Of a stretch of DNA of 24,958 nucleotides, positions 1 to 9,218 are shown in pieces (positions within the stretch are counted from its first letter, which is position 1; each line of letters opens with the position of its first letter). The stretch is taken from assembly GCA_040235415.1 (NCBI GenBank), contig JBECKR010000220.1:1-24958 (forward strand), written 5' to 3'. The notes below the pieces were generated by a model. The model saw only the letters and a program-made list of their open reading frames with translations. It was not told the DNA's origin and ran no database searches. A program made the position numbers and the translations under genes. Origin of the DNA: JBECKR01 sp040235415 (GTDB lineage Bacteria > Acidobacteriota > Polarisedimenticolia > Polarisedimenticolales > Polarisedimenticolaceae).

Positions 1-336
1 TTCGCGGCGGCGACGGCGGGGGTCTCGACGGTCGCGGCGCTGGGCCCGTCCGGGGTCGTCTCGGGGCTGCGCTCTCTCGGGGTCCCGGCGCGTCTCGTCG
101 AGATCGTCCACGCCATGCTCGTGAGCCTCGCGGCCGTCGTGCGTCAGGTTTCGTCGATGCTGCGCGCCCGAGCCGCTCGGCGGACCGGACCGGCGCCGTG
201 GCCCGCGCTCGCGCTCGCGCCGGTCGCGACCGCGCGGAGCTTCGGCCGTCTCGTCGGCGCGCTCCTGCTGCGCTCGTTCGAGCGCGCCGAGGCGCTGGAG
301 CGGGCGCGCCGCGCCCGAGGAGGGCACGAGACGTGA
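1..336 (+). CDS. cbiQ: CbiQ/EcfT-type energy-coupling transporter transmembrane protein, 3' end only
   Basis: The open frame enters from the left edge and gives the last 111 residues of a membrane component of an energy-coupling-factor transporter, probably for cobalt or nickel. The hydrophobic stretch with LRSLGVP...LVEIVHAML, then a cytoplasmic part ending RSFERAEALERARRARG, matches the C-terminal coupling region of CbiQ, whose R-S-x-E-R-A...A-x-x-A-R-G helix contacts the ATPase. The stop codon TGA overlaps the GTG start of the next gene (GTGA), so the two subunits are very likely translated together. Substrate is inferred from family only: the substrate-binding subunits (CbiM/CbiN or similar) would lie upstream of the window. 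Confidence 0.8.
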   Translation, partial: FAAATAGVSTVAALGPSGVVSGLRSLGVPARLVEIVHAMLVSLAAVVRQVSSMLRARAARRTGPAPWPALALAPVATARSFGRLVGALLLRSFERAEALERARRARGGHET

Positions 337-1109
337 CGGCGCGTCCTCGCCCGGTCGGAGTCGTCGTCGACGGGCTCGACTATCACTACCCGGACGGCAT
401 CGACGCCCTCTCCGGCGTCGCGCTCGCGGTCGAGCCCGGCGAACGCGTTGCGCTGCTCGGTCCGAACGGCGCGGGGAAGTCGACGTTGCTGCTGCACCTC
501 GCGGCGCTCCTGCCCGAGCGGCAGCGCTACCTCCACCGCCACGCGCTCACCGACGTCGTCCACCGCCACGACGCGGCGCCCCGGATCGCGATCGACGGCA
601 TCGCCGTCGGGCGCGCGAACGTGCGCGCGATCCGGGAGCGGGTCGGGATCGTCTTCAGCGACCCGGACGACCAGATCATCGGGCTCACGGTCCTCGAGGA
701 GGTCGAGTTCGGGCCCCGCGCCCGCGGCTGGCCGGACGACGACGTCGCGGCGGTGACCGCCGCCGCGCTCGCGGCGGTCGGGCTCGCGGGGTTCGAGGCG
801 CGCGCGCCGCACCACCTCTCGGCGGGGGAAAAGCGCCGGGTATGCCTCGCGGGCGTGCTCGCGTGCCGGCCGGGCCTCCTGCTGCTCGACGAGCCGTCGG
901 CCGGGCTCGACCCTCGCGGCCGGCGGGAGCTCGTCGATCTGTTGCGCGGCCTCGAGGCGACCCAGATCGTCGCCTCGCACGATCTCGGGTTCGTCGCCGA
1001 GCTGTGCTCGCGCGCCGTGGTCCTCGACGGCGGCGCGGTGGTCGCGTCCGGAACGACTCCGGAGATCCTCGCCGACCGCCATCTCCTGCGGCGGCACGGG
1101 CTGGACTGA
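333..1109 (+). CDS. cbiO: CbiO-type ATPase of cobalt/nickel energy-coupling transporter
   Basis: 258 residues. ABC ATPase that powers the CbiQ membrane subunit on the cytoplasmic face. Walker A is GPNGAGKST (43-51), the signature is LSAGE (162-166), Walker B is LLLLDE (182-187) and the switch histidine is H216 in VASHD. The PDDQ...E.V.FGPR stretch (111-130) is typical of the CbiO/EcfA family. The GTG start at 333 was chosen because it overlaps the cbiQ stop and places the first beta strand at the usual distance. Two oddities: the Q-loop position reads VFS instead of the usual VFQ (S109), and there is an extra His-rich segment at about 62-83 (H68, H70, H77, H79) between Walker A and the Q loop. 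The substrate, nickel or cobalt, cannot be decided from this piece. Confidence 0.87.
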   Translation: MTARPRPVGVVVDGLDYHYPDGIDALSGVALAVEPGERVALLGPNGAGKSTLLLHLAALLPERQRYLHRHALTDVVHRHDAAPRIAIDGIAVGRANVRAIRERVGIVFSDPDDQIIGLTVLEEVEFGPRARGWPDDDVAAVTAAALAAVGLAGFEARAPHHLSAGEKRRVCLAGVLACRPGLLLLDEPSAGLDPRGRRELVDLLRGLEATQIVASHDLGFVAELCSRAVVLDGGAVVASGTTPEILADRHLLRRHGLD

Positions 1110-1110
1110 G

Positions 1111-1125
1111 CGGACGCGCCGTCCG
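1111..1125. terminator. possible bidirectional transcription stop hairpin
   Basis: Perfect 6-bp inverted repeat (CGGACG / CGTCCG) around a CGC loop in the 25-bp gap between the convergent cbiO and beta-helix genes. There is no T-run on either side, so a classical intrinsic terminator is not shown; placement is the main support. Confidence 0.3.
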
Positions 1126-1134
1126 GCCGGCCGT

Positions 1135-4100
1135 TCACGGACAGGCGTCGACCTCCCTCGGGCCGTCGGCTCCCGTTCCCCATCCGCCGTCGCCGCATAC
1201 GCTCCGCGCCCGGACGACGTAGTAGCGCCCCTCGCTCGGTGCCGGCGCGGGGGAGTCGTCGCTCCACGAGGCGGTTTCGAGGCCGTCCCCGGCGCAAGCG
1301 GCCCGGGAGAAGCCGGCGTCGGCTCGAAGCTCCGGGAGCGCTCCGGCGGCGACGTCGTACACCGTGGCCGGGTCCTGGGCGGACCAGACCAGCACGGTCG
1401 GCGCGCTTCCGGTCAGCAAGACCGCCCCGACCTCGATCGGAACGCTCCACGCCGTCGCGTCGAGCGGCGCACAATCCGCCGCGTCGAGGACCCCGTCGTC
1501 GTCGTCGTCCGCATCTGCCCAATCCGGCGTGCCGTCGCCGTCGAAGTCCGGAGAGAACTCGTACGCTCCGATGTCGATCCGCGCGGTCCCGTCGGCGTTG
1601 CCGTCCTGCACGCGGGGCGCCCCGTCGAGGTCGGTCGCCATCGCAGGCCGGGCTTCGTCCCCGGCGTCGATCGCCGGCGAGGACGCCAGCAGGCGATAGT
1701 CCCCGTTCGCGCGGTCGACGAACCTCGGGTCCGCGACCAGGTCCGTGGGGCCGCCGGGAAGCCCGACGTAGTCGTATCCGCCGTTGAACATGTCGTTTCG
1801 GGTCAGAACGGGATGGGCGGCGAATCCCGACCGCTGGTAGAGCCCCGAAGTGTTGAACGCCATCACGTTGTTCGCGATCTCGGCGGCGGCCGAGAGCGGC
1901 AGCACCGCGATCGCGCCGCCCATCTCCCCGAAGATCGCGTTCGTCGCGTAGTTGCCCGCGAAGGTGTTGCCGACGACCCATAGCGGCTCCGGGGGATCGA
2001 GGCGAATCATGAGCCAGATCCCGCCTCCCTCTCCGCCGGTGGACGTCTGCCGGTTCCAGGCATAGTTCCCGACGAAAAGATTGTTCGCGATCGTGCCGCG
2101 ATACGGCTGGTTGAGGTACACGGCACCGCCGCTGCCTGCGACGTTGGACACGAAGTAGTTGAAGTCGAGATCGAGGTCCCAGCACTGCTCCAGAGTCACG
2201 GCGCCCCTGGACGAGCCGTCGTAGGCCGGTGGAAGGTAGTAGTGCTCGTTGCTCGAGACGACGTTGTTGAACAACATCGGTCGCGACGCGGTCGCGTAGA
2301 CCGCCGCGCCGGACGGAGCACGGTTCGTGGAGATCGTGTTGTAGAACAGATCGGCGGCGGACCATTCAAGGTAGACTCCGCCGCCGACGCTCGCTCGGTT
2401 CAAGGCCTCGTTGTCCGAGATCGTGTTCGAGGCGAGGAGTGCGTGGCTGCCGACGAGCGCCACTCCTGCGCCCTCGCCGGGATCGTACGGCGTCGTGTTC
2501 GGATCGCCGAGGGAGTTTCGCACGATCCGGTTCCCGCGGATCACCGGGGAGCTCAGCGTGCACTTCACCCCGCCGCCCCAGCCGGCCGGCGAGGACTGCG
2601 GCGGGATGTATGTCCCGCCGGTGTACGTGCCGCCGCCGGTGATCGTGAAGCCATCGATCCCTCCCGAGCGGTAGCCGACGTACCCGCAGTTCACCACCGG
2701 CGGCGTGCCGCCGCCGTCGATCACCGTGACGTGGGTCGCGGGGTTCCGTGCGTCGCGCGTCGTCTCGGTGCCGTCGAATCCGCCGTAGACCGTCACCCAG
2801 GCGGCGAGTCTGGGATGCTCGGCGTAGGCGCCCTCACGGACCCAAACCTCGCCGCCGCCGAGAGCGGAAACCCCGTCGATGGCGTTCTGGATCGTCGCTT
2901 TCGCCGCGGCCCAAGTCGAGCCGTCGGCGGCGTCGCTGCCGTCCACGGCGACCCGCACCACCGCGGGGAGGACGTTCCATACCGTCCCGTCGGACTCGTC
3001 GGCTCCGATGTCGACGTGCGCGCCTGTGATCCGGGGCTCGAGATCGACGTCGAGGCGACCGGCGCCGATCACGGAATCGTCGCCGGCATCGACGCACGGC
3101 GAGTCCGGCTGCAGACGCATCCTTCCGGGCCCGTAGAACACGAGTCGCGGATGGACGGAGAGGTTGCCATCGAGCCCGGTCCGGTCCCCCGTCTGGAAGT
3201 AGTTCGTGACCTCGCCGTGTACGGAGTTGCCGTAGACGTCGTTGTGCCCGATCGTGGCTGCGTAGGGATTCCCGACATCCTCCTCCAGTCCCCAGGTGTT
3301 GTAGGCCACCAGGTTGTTGACGAGGGTCGGTCCCGCGTTTCCCCAGCAGATCCCGGATCCGCTGTTCGCCACGACGGTGTTGTTGGTGATCGGCGCCGAC
3401 TCGGTCTCGGCGTTGACGATCGCGATCCCTCCGCCGCAGGCGACGGCCGCGTTCGCGAGGACGACGTTGTCTTCGATCCGAGGCGTGCAGATCCCGAAAT
3501 CGACCGGTTCGCCCCCGATGTCGCGCTCAGTCGCGTAGATCCCGCCGCCGCCGACGGTGAGCCCCGGGGTCGTGAGGTTCGAGACGTTCTCGAAAACGAA
3601 GTTGTTGGCGATCCTGGGACGCGCGATCTTCGAGGAGTTCGCGACCCAGACTCCGATGCCCGCGCCTTCGCCGCCCGTCGTGTTCCGCATGATGACGTTC
3701 GAGACGACCTCGCACGAGGCACCGACGATCGCGATCCCTCCCCCGCCGCTGCCGCCACGGTTGACCTGGATCACGTTCGACTCGATCCGGGCGTGCGCGA
3801 CCGGCGGGATGGTTCGGTAACCCCATATCTCGATGCCGCCGCCGATGTCGGCCTGGTTGCCGAGGATGTCGTTGTTGGCGATGGTGGGTGCGGCCGCCGT
3901 CACCGCGATCCCCCCGCCGCCCATGGCGTCGCCGTTGCGGATGCGAAAACCGTCGATTCGCATCGCCGGACCGGCCAGGGAGTCGATCGTGACCACACTC
4001 CCGCCCGCGTCGCCGTCGAGGACCGTGGCGTTGGCGGCGATATCGCGCGCCTCCCGCGAGAGTTCGGTTCCCTCGAAGCCGCCGTACAGCGCGACCTCGA

Positions 4101-4332
4101 CCGCTAGCTCGCCCACGACGCGATTGCGAATCCGCTCGTGATACGTGCCCGCGGCCACCCAGATCTCGTCGCCGGTCTGGGCCGCGAGGAGCGCGGCGCC
4201 GACCGTCGCCTTCGCCTGGGCCCAGGAGAGCCCCGAGTACGCGTCGTTTCCTCCCGGCTTGACGTGAACCACCGCGGCGGAGGCCGCCGTAACGGTCGCT
4301 GCGAGAGTGAACCCGGCAAGCGCGGCTCTCAT
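1135..4332 (-). CDS. secreted right-handed parallel beta-helix protein with thrombospondin type 3 tail
   Basis: 1065 residues. The start at 4332 was chosen because the next residues (MRAALAGFTLAATVTAASA) form a clear signal peptide; a longer frame to 4431 has no such sense. The protein has two tandem copies of one unit. Each opens with V-x-V...G-D/N-x-A...S-W-A-x-A-K-A-T, then E-[IV]-W-V, then [LV]-Y-G-G-F-[ED]-G-T-E. Each runs through many N-N-x-[IV] beta-helix turns and closes with D-I-G-A-[DY]-E (near 440 and 920). A calcium-binding D-x-D-G-D-G-x-x-D / DADDDDDG segment (about 925-955) follows, then a fibronectin-like end with YYVVRARSVCG. Such proteins resemble polysaccharide-binding or lyase beta-helices, but no catalytic site is evident, so no enzyme activity is claimed. 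It is likely exported to the surface or medium. Confidence 0.85.
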   Translation of the reverse strand: MRAALAGFTLAATVTAASAAVVHVKPGGNDAYSGLSWAQAKATVGAALLAAQTGDEIWVAAGTYHERIRNRVVGELAVEVALYGGFEGTELSREARDIAANATVLDGDAGGSVVTIDSLAGPAMRIDGFRIRNGDAMGGGGIAVTAAAPTIANNDILGNQADIGGGIEIWGYRTIPPVAHARIESNVIQVNRGGSGGGGIAIVGASCEVVSNVIMRNTTGGEGAGIGVWVANSSKIARPRIANNFVFENVSNLTTPGLTVGGGGIYATERDIGGEPVDFGICTPRIEDNVVLANAAVACGGGIAIVNAETESAPITNNTVVANSGSGICWGNAGPTLVNNLVAYNTWGLEEDVGNPYAATIGHNDVYGNSVHGEVTNYFQTGDRTGLDGNLSVHPRLVFYGPGRMRLQPDSPCVDAGDDSVIGAGRLDVDLEPRITGAHVDIGADESDGTVWNVLPAVVRVAVDGSDAADGSTWAAAKATIQNAIDGVSALGGGEVWVREGAYAEHPRLAAWVTVYGGFDGTETTRDARNPATHVTVIDGGGTPPVVNCGYVGYRSGGIDGFTITGGGTYTGGTYIPPQSSPAGWGGGVKCTLSSPVIRGNRIVRNSLGDPNTTPYDPGEGAGVALVGSHALLASNTISDNEALNRASVGGGVYLEWSAADLFYNTISTNRAPSGAAVYATASRPMLFNNVVSSNEHYYLPPAYDGSSRGAVTLEQCWDLDLDFNYFVSNVAGSGGAVYLNQPYRGTIANNLFVGNYAWNRQTSTGGEGGGIWLMIRLDPPEPLWVVGNTFAGNYATNAIFGEMGGAIAVLPLSAAAEIANNVMAFNTSGLYQRSGFAAHPVLTRNDMFNGGYDYVGLPGGPTDLVADPRFVDRANGDYRLLASSPAIDAGDEARPAMATDLDGAPRVQDGNADGTARIDIGAYEFSPDFDGDGTPDWADADDDDDGVLDAADCAPLDATAWSVPIEVGAVLLTGSAPTVLVWSAQDPATVYDVAAGALPELRADAGFSRAACAGDGLETASWSDDSPAPAPSEGRYYVVRARSVCGDGGWGTGADGPREVDACP

Positions 4333-4504
4333 ACGCCACCCCGGCGGGGAACGCGTGGTAAGTCCCGTGAGGTCGGGCGGGGCCTGCCCGGTTTTCCCCG
4401 CCGCGACTCCACCGGGCGGGAGGAACAACACTGTACGGCCGATCGCGTCGGCCGGAGCGGGTCCGGGCGAGGATCGCGGGAGCAGTCCGATCCGAGATGG
4501 GAGC

Positions 4505-4510
4505 TATGCT
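4505..4510 (+). promoter_or_regulatory. possible -10 box for the outer-membrane protein gene
   Basis: TATGCT lies 39 nt before the ATG at 4550, inside the divergent gap 4333-4549. A GGAG site lies 6 nt before the ATG. No convincing -35 box is visible. Confidence 0.3.
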
Positions 4511-4549
4511 GCCTGCGGGCGCCGGCCGCACCCGGCGACGGAGCTCGTC

Positions 4550-5302
4550 ATGATGCGTCTCAGGCTCCTCCCGCTCGCGGTCCTCACGGCGGTCCTCGCG
4601 TTTGGGCACTCCGCCGCCGGCCCGCCGTTCCTGACCGACGATCCCGAGCCGGTGCCGTACCGCCACTGGGAGGCGTACCTGTTCTCGACCTGGGACCGTA
4701 CGCCCGGGGGCACGGACGTCCAGGGGCCGGCGGTCGAGGTCAACTTCGGCGCGGCGCCCGGGCTCCAGCTGCACCTCGTGGTGCCGCGGGCCGCGGGCCG
4801 TCCGCGGGGCGACGTCTCGCGCTCGGGGCTCGGCGACGTCGAGGTCGGGGCGAAGCTCCGCTTCGTTCGCGAGACGAAGCATCGGCCGCAGATCGGCATC
4901 TTTCCGATGGCCGAGCTCGCGACCGGGGACGCGACGCGCGGTCTCGGAAACGGCCGGACGTGGTACCGCATCCCGCTGTGGATCCAGAAGAGCCGCGGTC
5001 CGTGGACGACGTACGGCGGCGCGGGCTGGATCGTGAACCCCGCCCGCGGGCAGCGCGACCACGCGTTCGGGGGCGTGCTCGCGCAGCGCGCGATCGGGGA
5101 GCGGCTGACGCTCGGAGGCGAGATCTTCGCCGAGGGCGCGGACGCCGCCTCGGGACGGGGGACGACGCTCGCGAATGCCGGCGGGTACCTCGACCTCGGC
5201 CGCGGGTTCAGCCTGCTGTTCAGCGCGGGCCGCTCGATCCGCGGCGAGCGCCACGACGTCGCTTATCTCGGGCTGTACCGCACGTGGGGGCCGGGCGGCT
5301 GA
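4550..5302 (+). CDS. outer-membrane beta-barrel protein of the 'transporter' / Phenol_MetA_deg-like family
   Basis: 250 residues with a signal peptide (about 1-23, ending GHSAAG) followed by PPFLTDDPEPVPYRHWE. That opening, the D-[VI]-E-[VL]-G-[AV]-K-[LY]-[RK] strand (GDVEVGAKLRF), the L-A-T-G-D...GLGNGRTWYRIPLW segment and the closing LLFSAGRSI...YLGLYRTW strand are typical of small predicted outer-membrane barrels often labelled 'transporter'. Alternating hydrophobic residues in the C-terminal strands fit a barrel. A second ATG follows directly at 4553. The upstream GGAG supports this start. Transport substrate is unknown. It is divergent from the beta-helix gene and ends 15 bp before the convergent propeller gene. 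Confidence 0.8.
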   Translation: MMRLRLLPLAVLTAVLAFGHSAAGPPFLTDDPEPVPYRHWEAYLFSTWDRTPGGTDVQGPAVEVNFGAAPGLQLHLVVPRAAGRPRGDVSRSGLGDVEVGAKLRFVRETKHRPQIGIFPMAELATGDATRGLGNGRTWYRIPLWIQKSRGPWTTYGGAGWIVNPARGQRDHAFGGVLAQRAIGERLTLGGEIFAEGADAASGRGTTLANAGGYLDLGRGFSLLFSAGRSIRGERHDVAYLGLYRTWGPGG

Positions 5303-5317
5303 CGGAGGTCGCTGCGC

Positions 5318-8300
5318 TCACCGATCGGCGCAGTGCGTCCCCGGCGGAAGCGCGGTGCACGCGGCGTCGATCGCCGCGAGCAGCGACGCCGAGGTGGACG
5401 CGGCGTTTCCAGAAGCGTCCTCGACATTCGCGCCGACCTCGAGGTCCGAGCCGGCGTACGCGATCGCGCGGACGAGCGCGCCGCCGTCGGTCTCGAAGCG
5501 CCACAGCACGGTCCGCGACGGGCCGCCCGTCTCGAGGTTCGCATCCGGACCGAGCGCGAACCCCCCGGCACGCACGGCGTCGTCCCAGGCCGCCCGCGCC
5601 GCGGTCTCGTCCGGCCCGAGCACGACGACCCGCGCGCCGCGCGGACCGGACCGGATCTCGAACGCCGGCGCGACGGCACGCTCCCAGTCGACCGGCGCCC
5701 CGATCGCAAGAGCGGGGAGGCGCAGCAGCGCGCTCGACGACGGGGCGGGATCGCACGTGTCCTCGGCCTTGACGATCGGCCGGAACCTGCGGGTGAACAC
5801 GGCGCCGTCGAACACCGGCTCGAGCGCGACGTCGAGGTCCGGGGCGACGCGGTCCGCGACGTCGACCTCGACCTCGGCCGAGCCGGTCGCGCCGAGCACG
5901 TCCTCGGCCGCGGCGCGAGCCCGATGCGCGCCGAGCGGAAGCCCGACCTCGGCGATCGCCTCGCTCGCGACCGGCGTCCCGTCGACCGTCCAGGCGATCG
6001 CCGCGAGATCGTCGTCCGTGCCGGGGGAGGAGTCCGGATCGTGCGAGCCCGACGCGTCGAGCCGTGCGGTGGCGCCCTCGGGGCCGGTGCACTCGAGGAC
6101 GCGGTCTTCACCCGCGACGACGACGGGCGGGCGGTTCAGCGCGGCGTCGCGCCACACGGAGATCCCGACGCTGCCGTCGCCCCCGCGCCACGTCGCGGCG
6201 AAGCCGCGTCGGACCGCGGAGATCCCGCTGTGATCCCCCGGAAAGGTGCCGGTCTCGACGGTGTCGCCCTCGGGCGTGCCGATCACGAGGTTGGCGAGGT
6301 TGTCCCACGGGTCGCGGTCCACCTCGTACCACCCGCCGCCGTCGCGCGGCGCGAACTCCGGGAACGAGCCCGTGTCCGGATAGACCTGCAAAAGCGTCGG
6401 CTCCGGCTCCGAGAGGTCGAGCAGGGCGTTCCGCCAACCGAGGAAGCTCCACTTCCAGTAGATCGCCCGCCACTTTCCGTTCGCGATCCACTGTGCGCCG
6501 AACCCGTGGTAGTAGAACTTCGGCACGCCCGGCCCCTCCGGGCCGAGCGGGACTCCGGTGCGCGCGTCGAAGGCCCTGACCGCGAACGTCCCCGAGAACA
6601 GCGGTCCGCTGACGAGCAGGCGGGTTCCCGTCGGATCGAACACCGCGTCGGAGACGTCGCCGGGATCGCTCCACAACAACTTCGGTGCGGCGGCGTCGGC
6701 GACGTCCCACACGTCGACCGGGCTGTCCTCGGAAAACTCGGGCATCACCAGCGCCGCGAGGTCCCCCGCGGGCGACAGCGTCGTCGCGAGCAGACGCGAG
6801 GACCTCCGCGGAACGCGCGCGCTGCGGCCGTCCGGTCCGACGGTTTCGAGAAACGCGCCGGTGTCCAGATTCGAACCCGCCGCGACGACCTTGCCGTCGG
6901 GCGCGAGCGCGACCCCGTCGTACCACTCGCGCGAGCCGTACCGGAGGATCCTGGAGCGTCGCGGCTCGAGCCGTCCGCCGGCGAGCTCGAAGGTCTCCCA
7001 ACCGTCTTCCCCGCCGAGTACCGCGAACCGGCCCGCGGTGCGCAGCTCGGGAGCGTCGTAGACGTCGAACTCGCCGAGCAGTGCCGCCGCTCCGGTGACC
7101 TGAACGACCCTGCCCTCCGCGAGGTCGACCAACGCCAGTGCGTTGCTGTCGATCTCGTAGACGACGGCGTAGCGCCCGCCGATCGCGGCGACGCCGTCGG
7201 CCGATCGCGGCTGGTTCCGCAGGAAGCGCCCGGTGACCGCCGGCGCCGCAGGGTTCGTGAGATCCGCGAGATCGAGGTGCGACCGCCCGCCACGCGCCAG
7301 GGCGCCGTGGTCGTCGTAGCGCCACGAGACCACGAGCCCGCGTCTCGATCCGTCGCCGGGCTCTTGCATCACGACGCGGAACGGCGCCGCTCCCTCGATC
7401 GACAGACGCGAGATCTCCGTCGCCGTGCGCGGGTCCACGGCGATCACCACACGCTCCTCGCGGCTCGCGACGAACAGCACCGGGTCGCGGACGGACGCGG
7501 CGACGGTACGTTCGTCGTAGTACGTCCGGAGCGGGACCTCGACCCGCCCGATCTCCTCGGGGGCGGAGGGATCGGCGAGGTCGACGAACTCGAGCCCGGT
7601 GGCATCCCGTTGCACCAGCCGGCGTCCGCCACCCTCCGCGAGGCTCAGCGCCGTGCCGGGAGGGACGTCCCAGCTCGCCAGCGTGACTCCGCTGTGGGCG
7701 TCGATCGTCTCGACCCACGCCCTCCGCTCCGGCTGGTAGCTCTCGAACTCGGCGACGAGGAGATCGCCCGTGCGGTCCGCGACGATCGAGCCGGGATACG
7801 CGTCCGTCTGCCGGACGAACCGCAGGCTCGGCATTCCGGCGGCGACGTCGTACAGCGCGATGCCGTTGCTCGATGGCGTCGAATAGGTCCGCTCCCGAAC
7901 GACGAGGAGCGGGACGTCCGCCCCCGGCGAGCCCGCGGCCTCGATCACCGACGAGGGCGGCAGCGCGTGGGGGACGACGCTCCGGACCCGGAACGTGTCG
8001 GTCGATATGAACTCGCACCGGTTGTAGCCGTGGCACAGCACGAAATACCCGTCGTCATAGACCCCGCCGACCGCCGGGCGGTCCCAAACCGTCGTGAAGG
8101 CGACGAGCCCCGGCCTCGCCGGATCGCGAACGTCGAAAACCGCGAGGAGGCCCGGGTAGCCCGCCCACGCCACGAGCCGGTCTCCGACCGTCGCGAGGTC
8201 CCACCGCGCCGAGTAGGTCGGGGCGGCGAGCGCACCGAGGTCGACGCCGCCGAGCTCTTCGCCGGTCACCGGATCGAGCACGAACAGGTGCCGGTCCGAC

Positions 8301-8476
8301 ACGGCGTAGGCGACGCGCGCAGTGGGATGGAACTCGACGTCGAGCTGCCCTCCGTCGACGGCGTCGAACGACGGCTCGAACGGCACGCGCCGGACCTCGG
8401 CCAGCGGCGGCGGATCCGCGGGGACGGCGACGGGAACGGCGCACACCACGAGTACGGCGGCGAGTACGGCACGCAT
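5318..8476 (-). CDS. large secreted beta-propeller protein with PKD/Ig-like C-terminal domains
   Basis: 1052 residues. The start at 8476 is set by an AGGAGG site 5 nt upstream and by a signal peptide (MRAVLAAVLVVCAVPVAVPA). Residues about 30-780 contain repeating blades with L-x-V-x-D motifs (for example LLAVFDVRDPARPGLV and LDLADLTNPAAPAVTGRF), as in LVIVD or WD40-like propellers. Around 785-880 there is a PKD-like module (N-R-P-P-V-V-V-A-G-E-D then LDASGSHDPD), followed by further Ig-like strands. Near the C-terminus are Cys in TCDP, AAC and THC. No catalytic motif is visible. A surface or secreted binding role is inferred from architecture only. It is convergent with the barrel gene and divergent from the nicotinamidase gene. 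Confidence 0.8.
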   Translation of the reverse strand: MRAVLAAVLVVCAVPVAVPADPPPLAEVRRVPFEPSFDAVDGGQLDVEFHPTARVAYAVSDRHLFVLDPVTGEELGGVDLGALAAPTYSARWDLATVGDRLVAWAGYPGLLAVFDVRDPARPGLVAFTTVWDRPAVGGVYDDGYFVLCHGYNRCEFISTDTFRVRSVVPHALPPSSVIEAAGSPGADVPLLVVRERTYSTPSSNGIALYDVAAGMPSLRFVRQTDAYPGSIVADRTGDLLVAEFESYQPERRAWVETIDAHSGVTLASWDVPPGTALSLAEGGGRRLVQRDATGLEFVDLADPSAPEEIGRVEVPLRTYYDERTVAASVRDPVLFVASREERVVIAVDPRTATEISRLSIEGAAPFRVVMQEPGDGSRRGLVVSWRYDDHGALARGGRSHLDLADLTNPAAPAVTGRFLRNQPRSADGVAAIGGRYAVVYEIDSNALALVDLAEGRVVQVTGAAALLGEFDVYDAPELRTAGRFAVLGGEDGWETFELAGGRLEPRRSRILRYGSREWYDGVALAPDGKVVAAGSNLDTGAFLETVGPDGRSARVPRRSSRLLATTLSPAGDLAALVMPEFSEDSPVDVWDVADAAAPKLLWSDPGDVSDAVFDPTGTRLLVSGPLFSGTFAVRAFDARTGVPLGPEGPGVPKFYYHGFGAQWIANGKWRAIYWKWSFLGWRNALLDLSEPEPTLLQVYPDTGSFPEFAPRDGGGWYEVDRDPWDNLANLVIGTPEGDTVETGTFPGDHSGISAVRRGFAATWRGGDGSVGISVWRDAALNRPPVVVAGEDRVLECTGPEGATARLDASGSHDPDSSPGTDDDLAAIAWTVDGTPVASEAIAEVGLPLGAHRARAAAEDVLGATGSAEVEVDVADRVAPDLDVALEPVFDGAVFTRRFRPIVKAEDTCDPAPSSSALLRLPALAIGAPVDWERAVAPAFEIRSGPRGARVVVLGPDETAARAAWDDAVRAGGFALGPDANLETGGPSRTVLWRFETDGGALVRAIAYAGSDLEVGANVEDASGNAASTSASLLAAIDAACTALPPGTHCADR

Positions 8477-8509
8477 CGCGACCTCCTGCCTCGTGGGGGG
8501 ATCGCGGCG

Positions 8510-8515
8510 ATCGTA
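8510..8515 (-). promoter_or_regulatory. possible -10 box for the propeller gene
   Basis: TACGAT on the minus strand, 33 nt before the ATG, with an AGGAGG ribosome site between them. This is a leadered arrangement, in contrast to the nicotinamidase gene on the other side of the same gap. Confidence 0.35.
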
Positions 8516-8572
8516 CGCCGGGTGGGGAAAGAGAGTCAAACGAGGCGCGGCCCCGATCGCCTGCCGACCGGC

Positions 8573-8578
8573 TACACT
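8573..8578 (+). promoter_or_regulatory. -10-like box giving a leaderless nicotinamidase transcript
   Basis: TACACT ends 8 nt before the ATG at 8587. No Shine-Dalgarno sequence is present in those 8 nt. At normal -10 spacing, transcription would begin at or next to the start codon. Confidence 0.42.
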
Positions 8579-8586
8579 GGTCCTCG

Positions 8587-9218
8587 ATGAACGACGCCGC
8601 GCTCCTGCTCGTGGACATTCAGCCCGACTTCATGCCGGGCGGACGGCTCGCGGTCGCCGAAGGGGACGCGATCCTGCCCGGCGTCCGGCGACTCATGGAA
8701 TCCGGCCGCTTCCGCACGCAGGTCGCGACGCAGGACTGGCATCCGGCCGGCCACGTCTCGTTCGCGAGCAGCCACGCCGGCAGGACTCCGATGGAGACGA
8801 TGGAGCTCTACGGCCGTCCGCAGGTCCTGTGGCCGGACCACTGCGTCCAGGGGACGCCCGGGGCCGAGCTCCACCCCGGCCTGACGTGGGAGCGCGTCGC
8901 GGCGATCGTGCGCAAGGGCGCGGACCCGGAGGTCGATTCCTACAGCGGCTTTCGGAACAACTGGAACGCGGCCGGAGAGCGTCCGCCGACCGGGCTCGCC
9001 GGCTACCTCCGCGACCTCGGGATCGAGCGACTGGTCGTCTGCGGGCTCGCGAGGGACTTCTGCGTCCTGTGGACCGCCGAGGACGCGCTCGACGCCGGGT
9101 TCGCCGTCGAGGTCGTCTGGGACCTGACCCGCGCGGTCGACCCCGGCTCGGACGACCGCGTCCGGCGTGACCTCGAGCGGCGCGGGGCCGTGATCGTCGC
9201 CTCCGGGTCGCTCCACGC

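Noticed and set aside
144..1097. 317-residue open frame on the minus strand over cbiO
   Set aside because: Antisense shadow of a GC-rich gene: Arg/Asp/Val-rich, no domain, while the plus strand has perfect ABC motifs.
2242..4107. 621-residue plus-strand frame over the beta-helix gene
   Set aside because: Low-complexity Arg/Asp/Val composition without any motif; the minus strand has a signal peptide and internal repeats.
5333..8590. 1085-residue plus-strand frame over the propeller gene
   Set aside because: Antisense shadow; composition dominated by R, D, V, E, and no ribosome site or domain.
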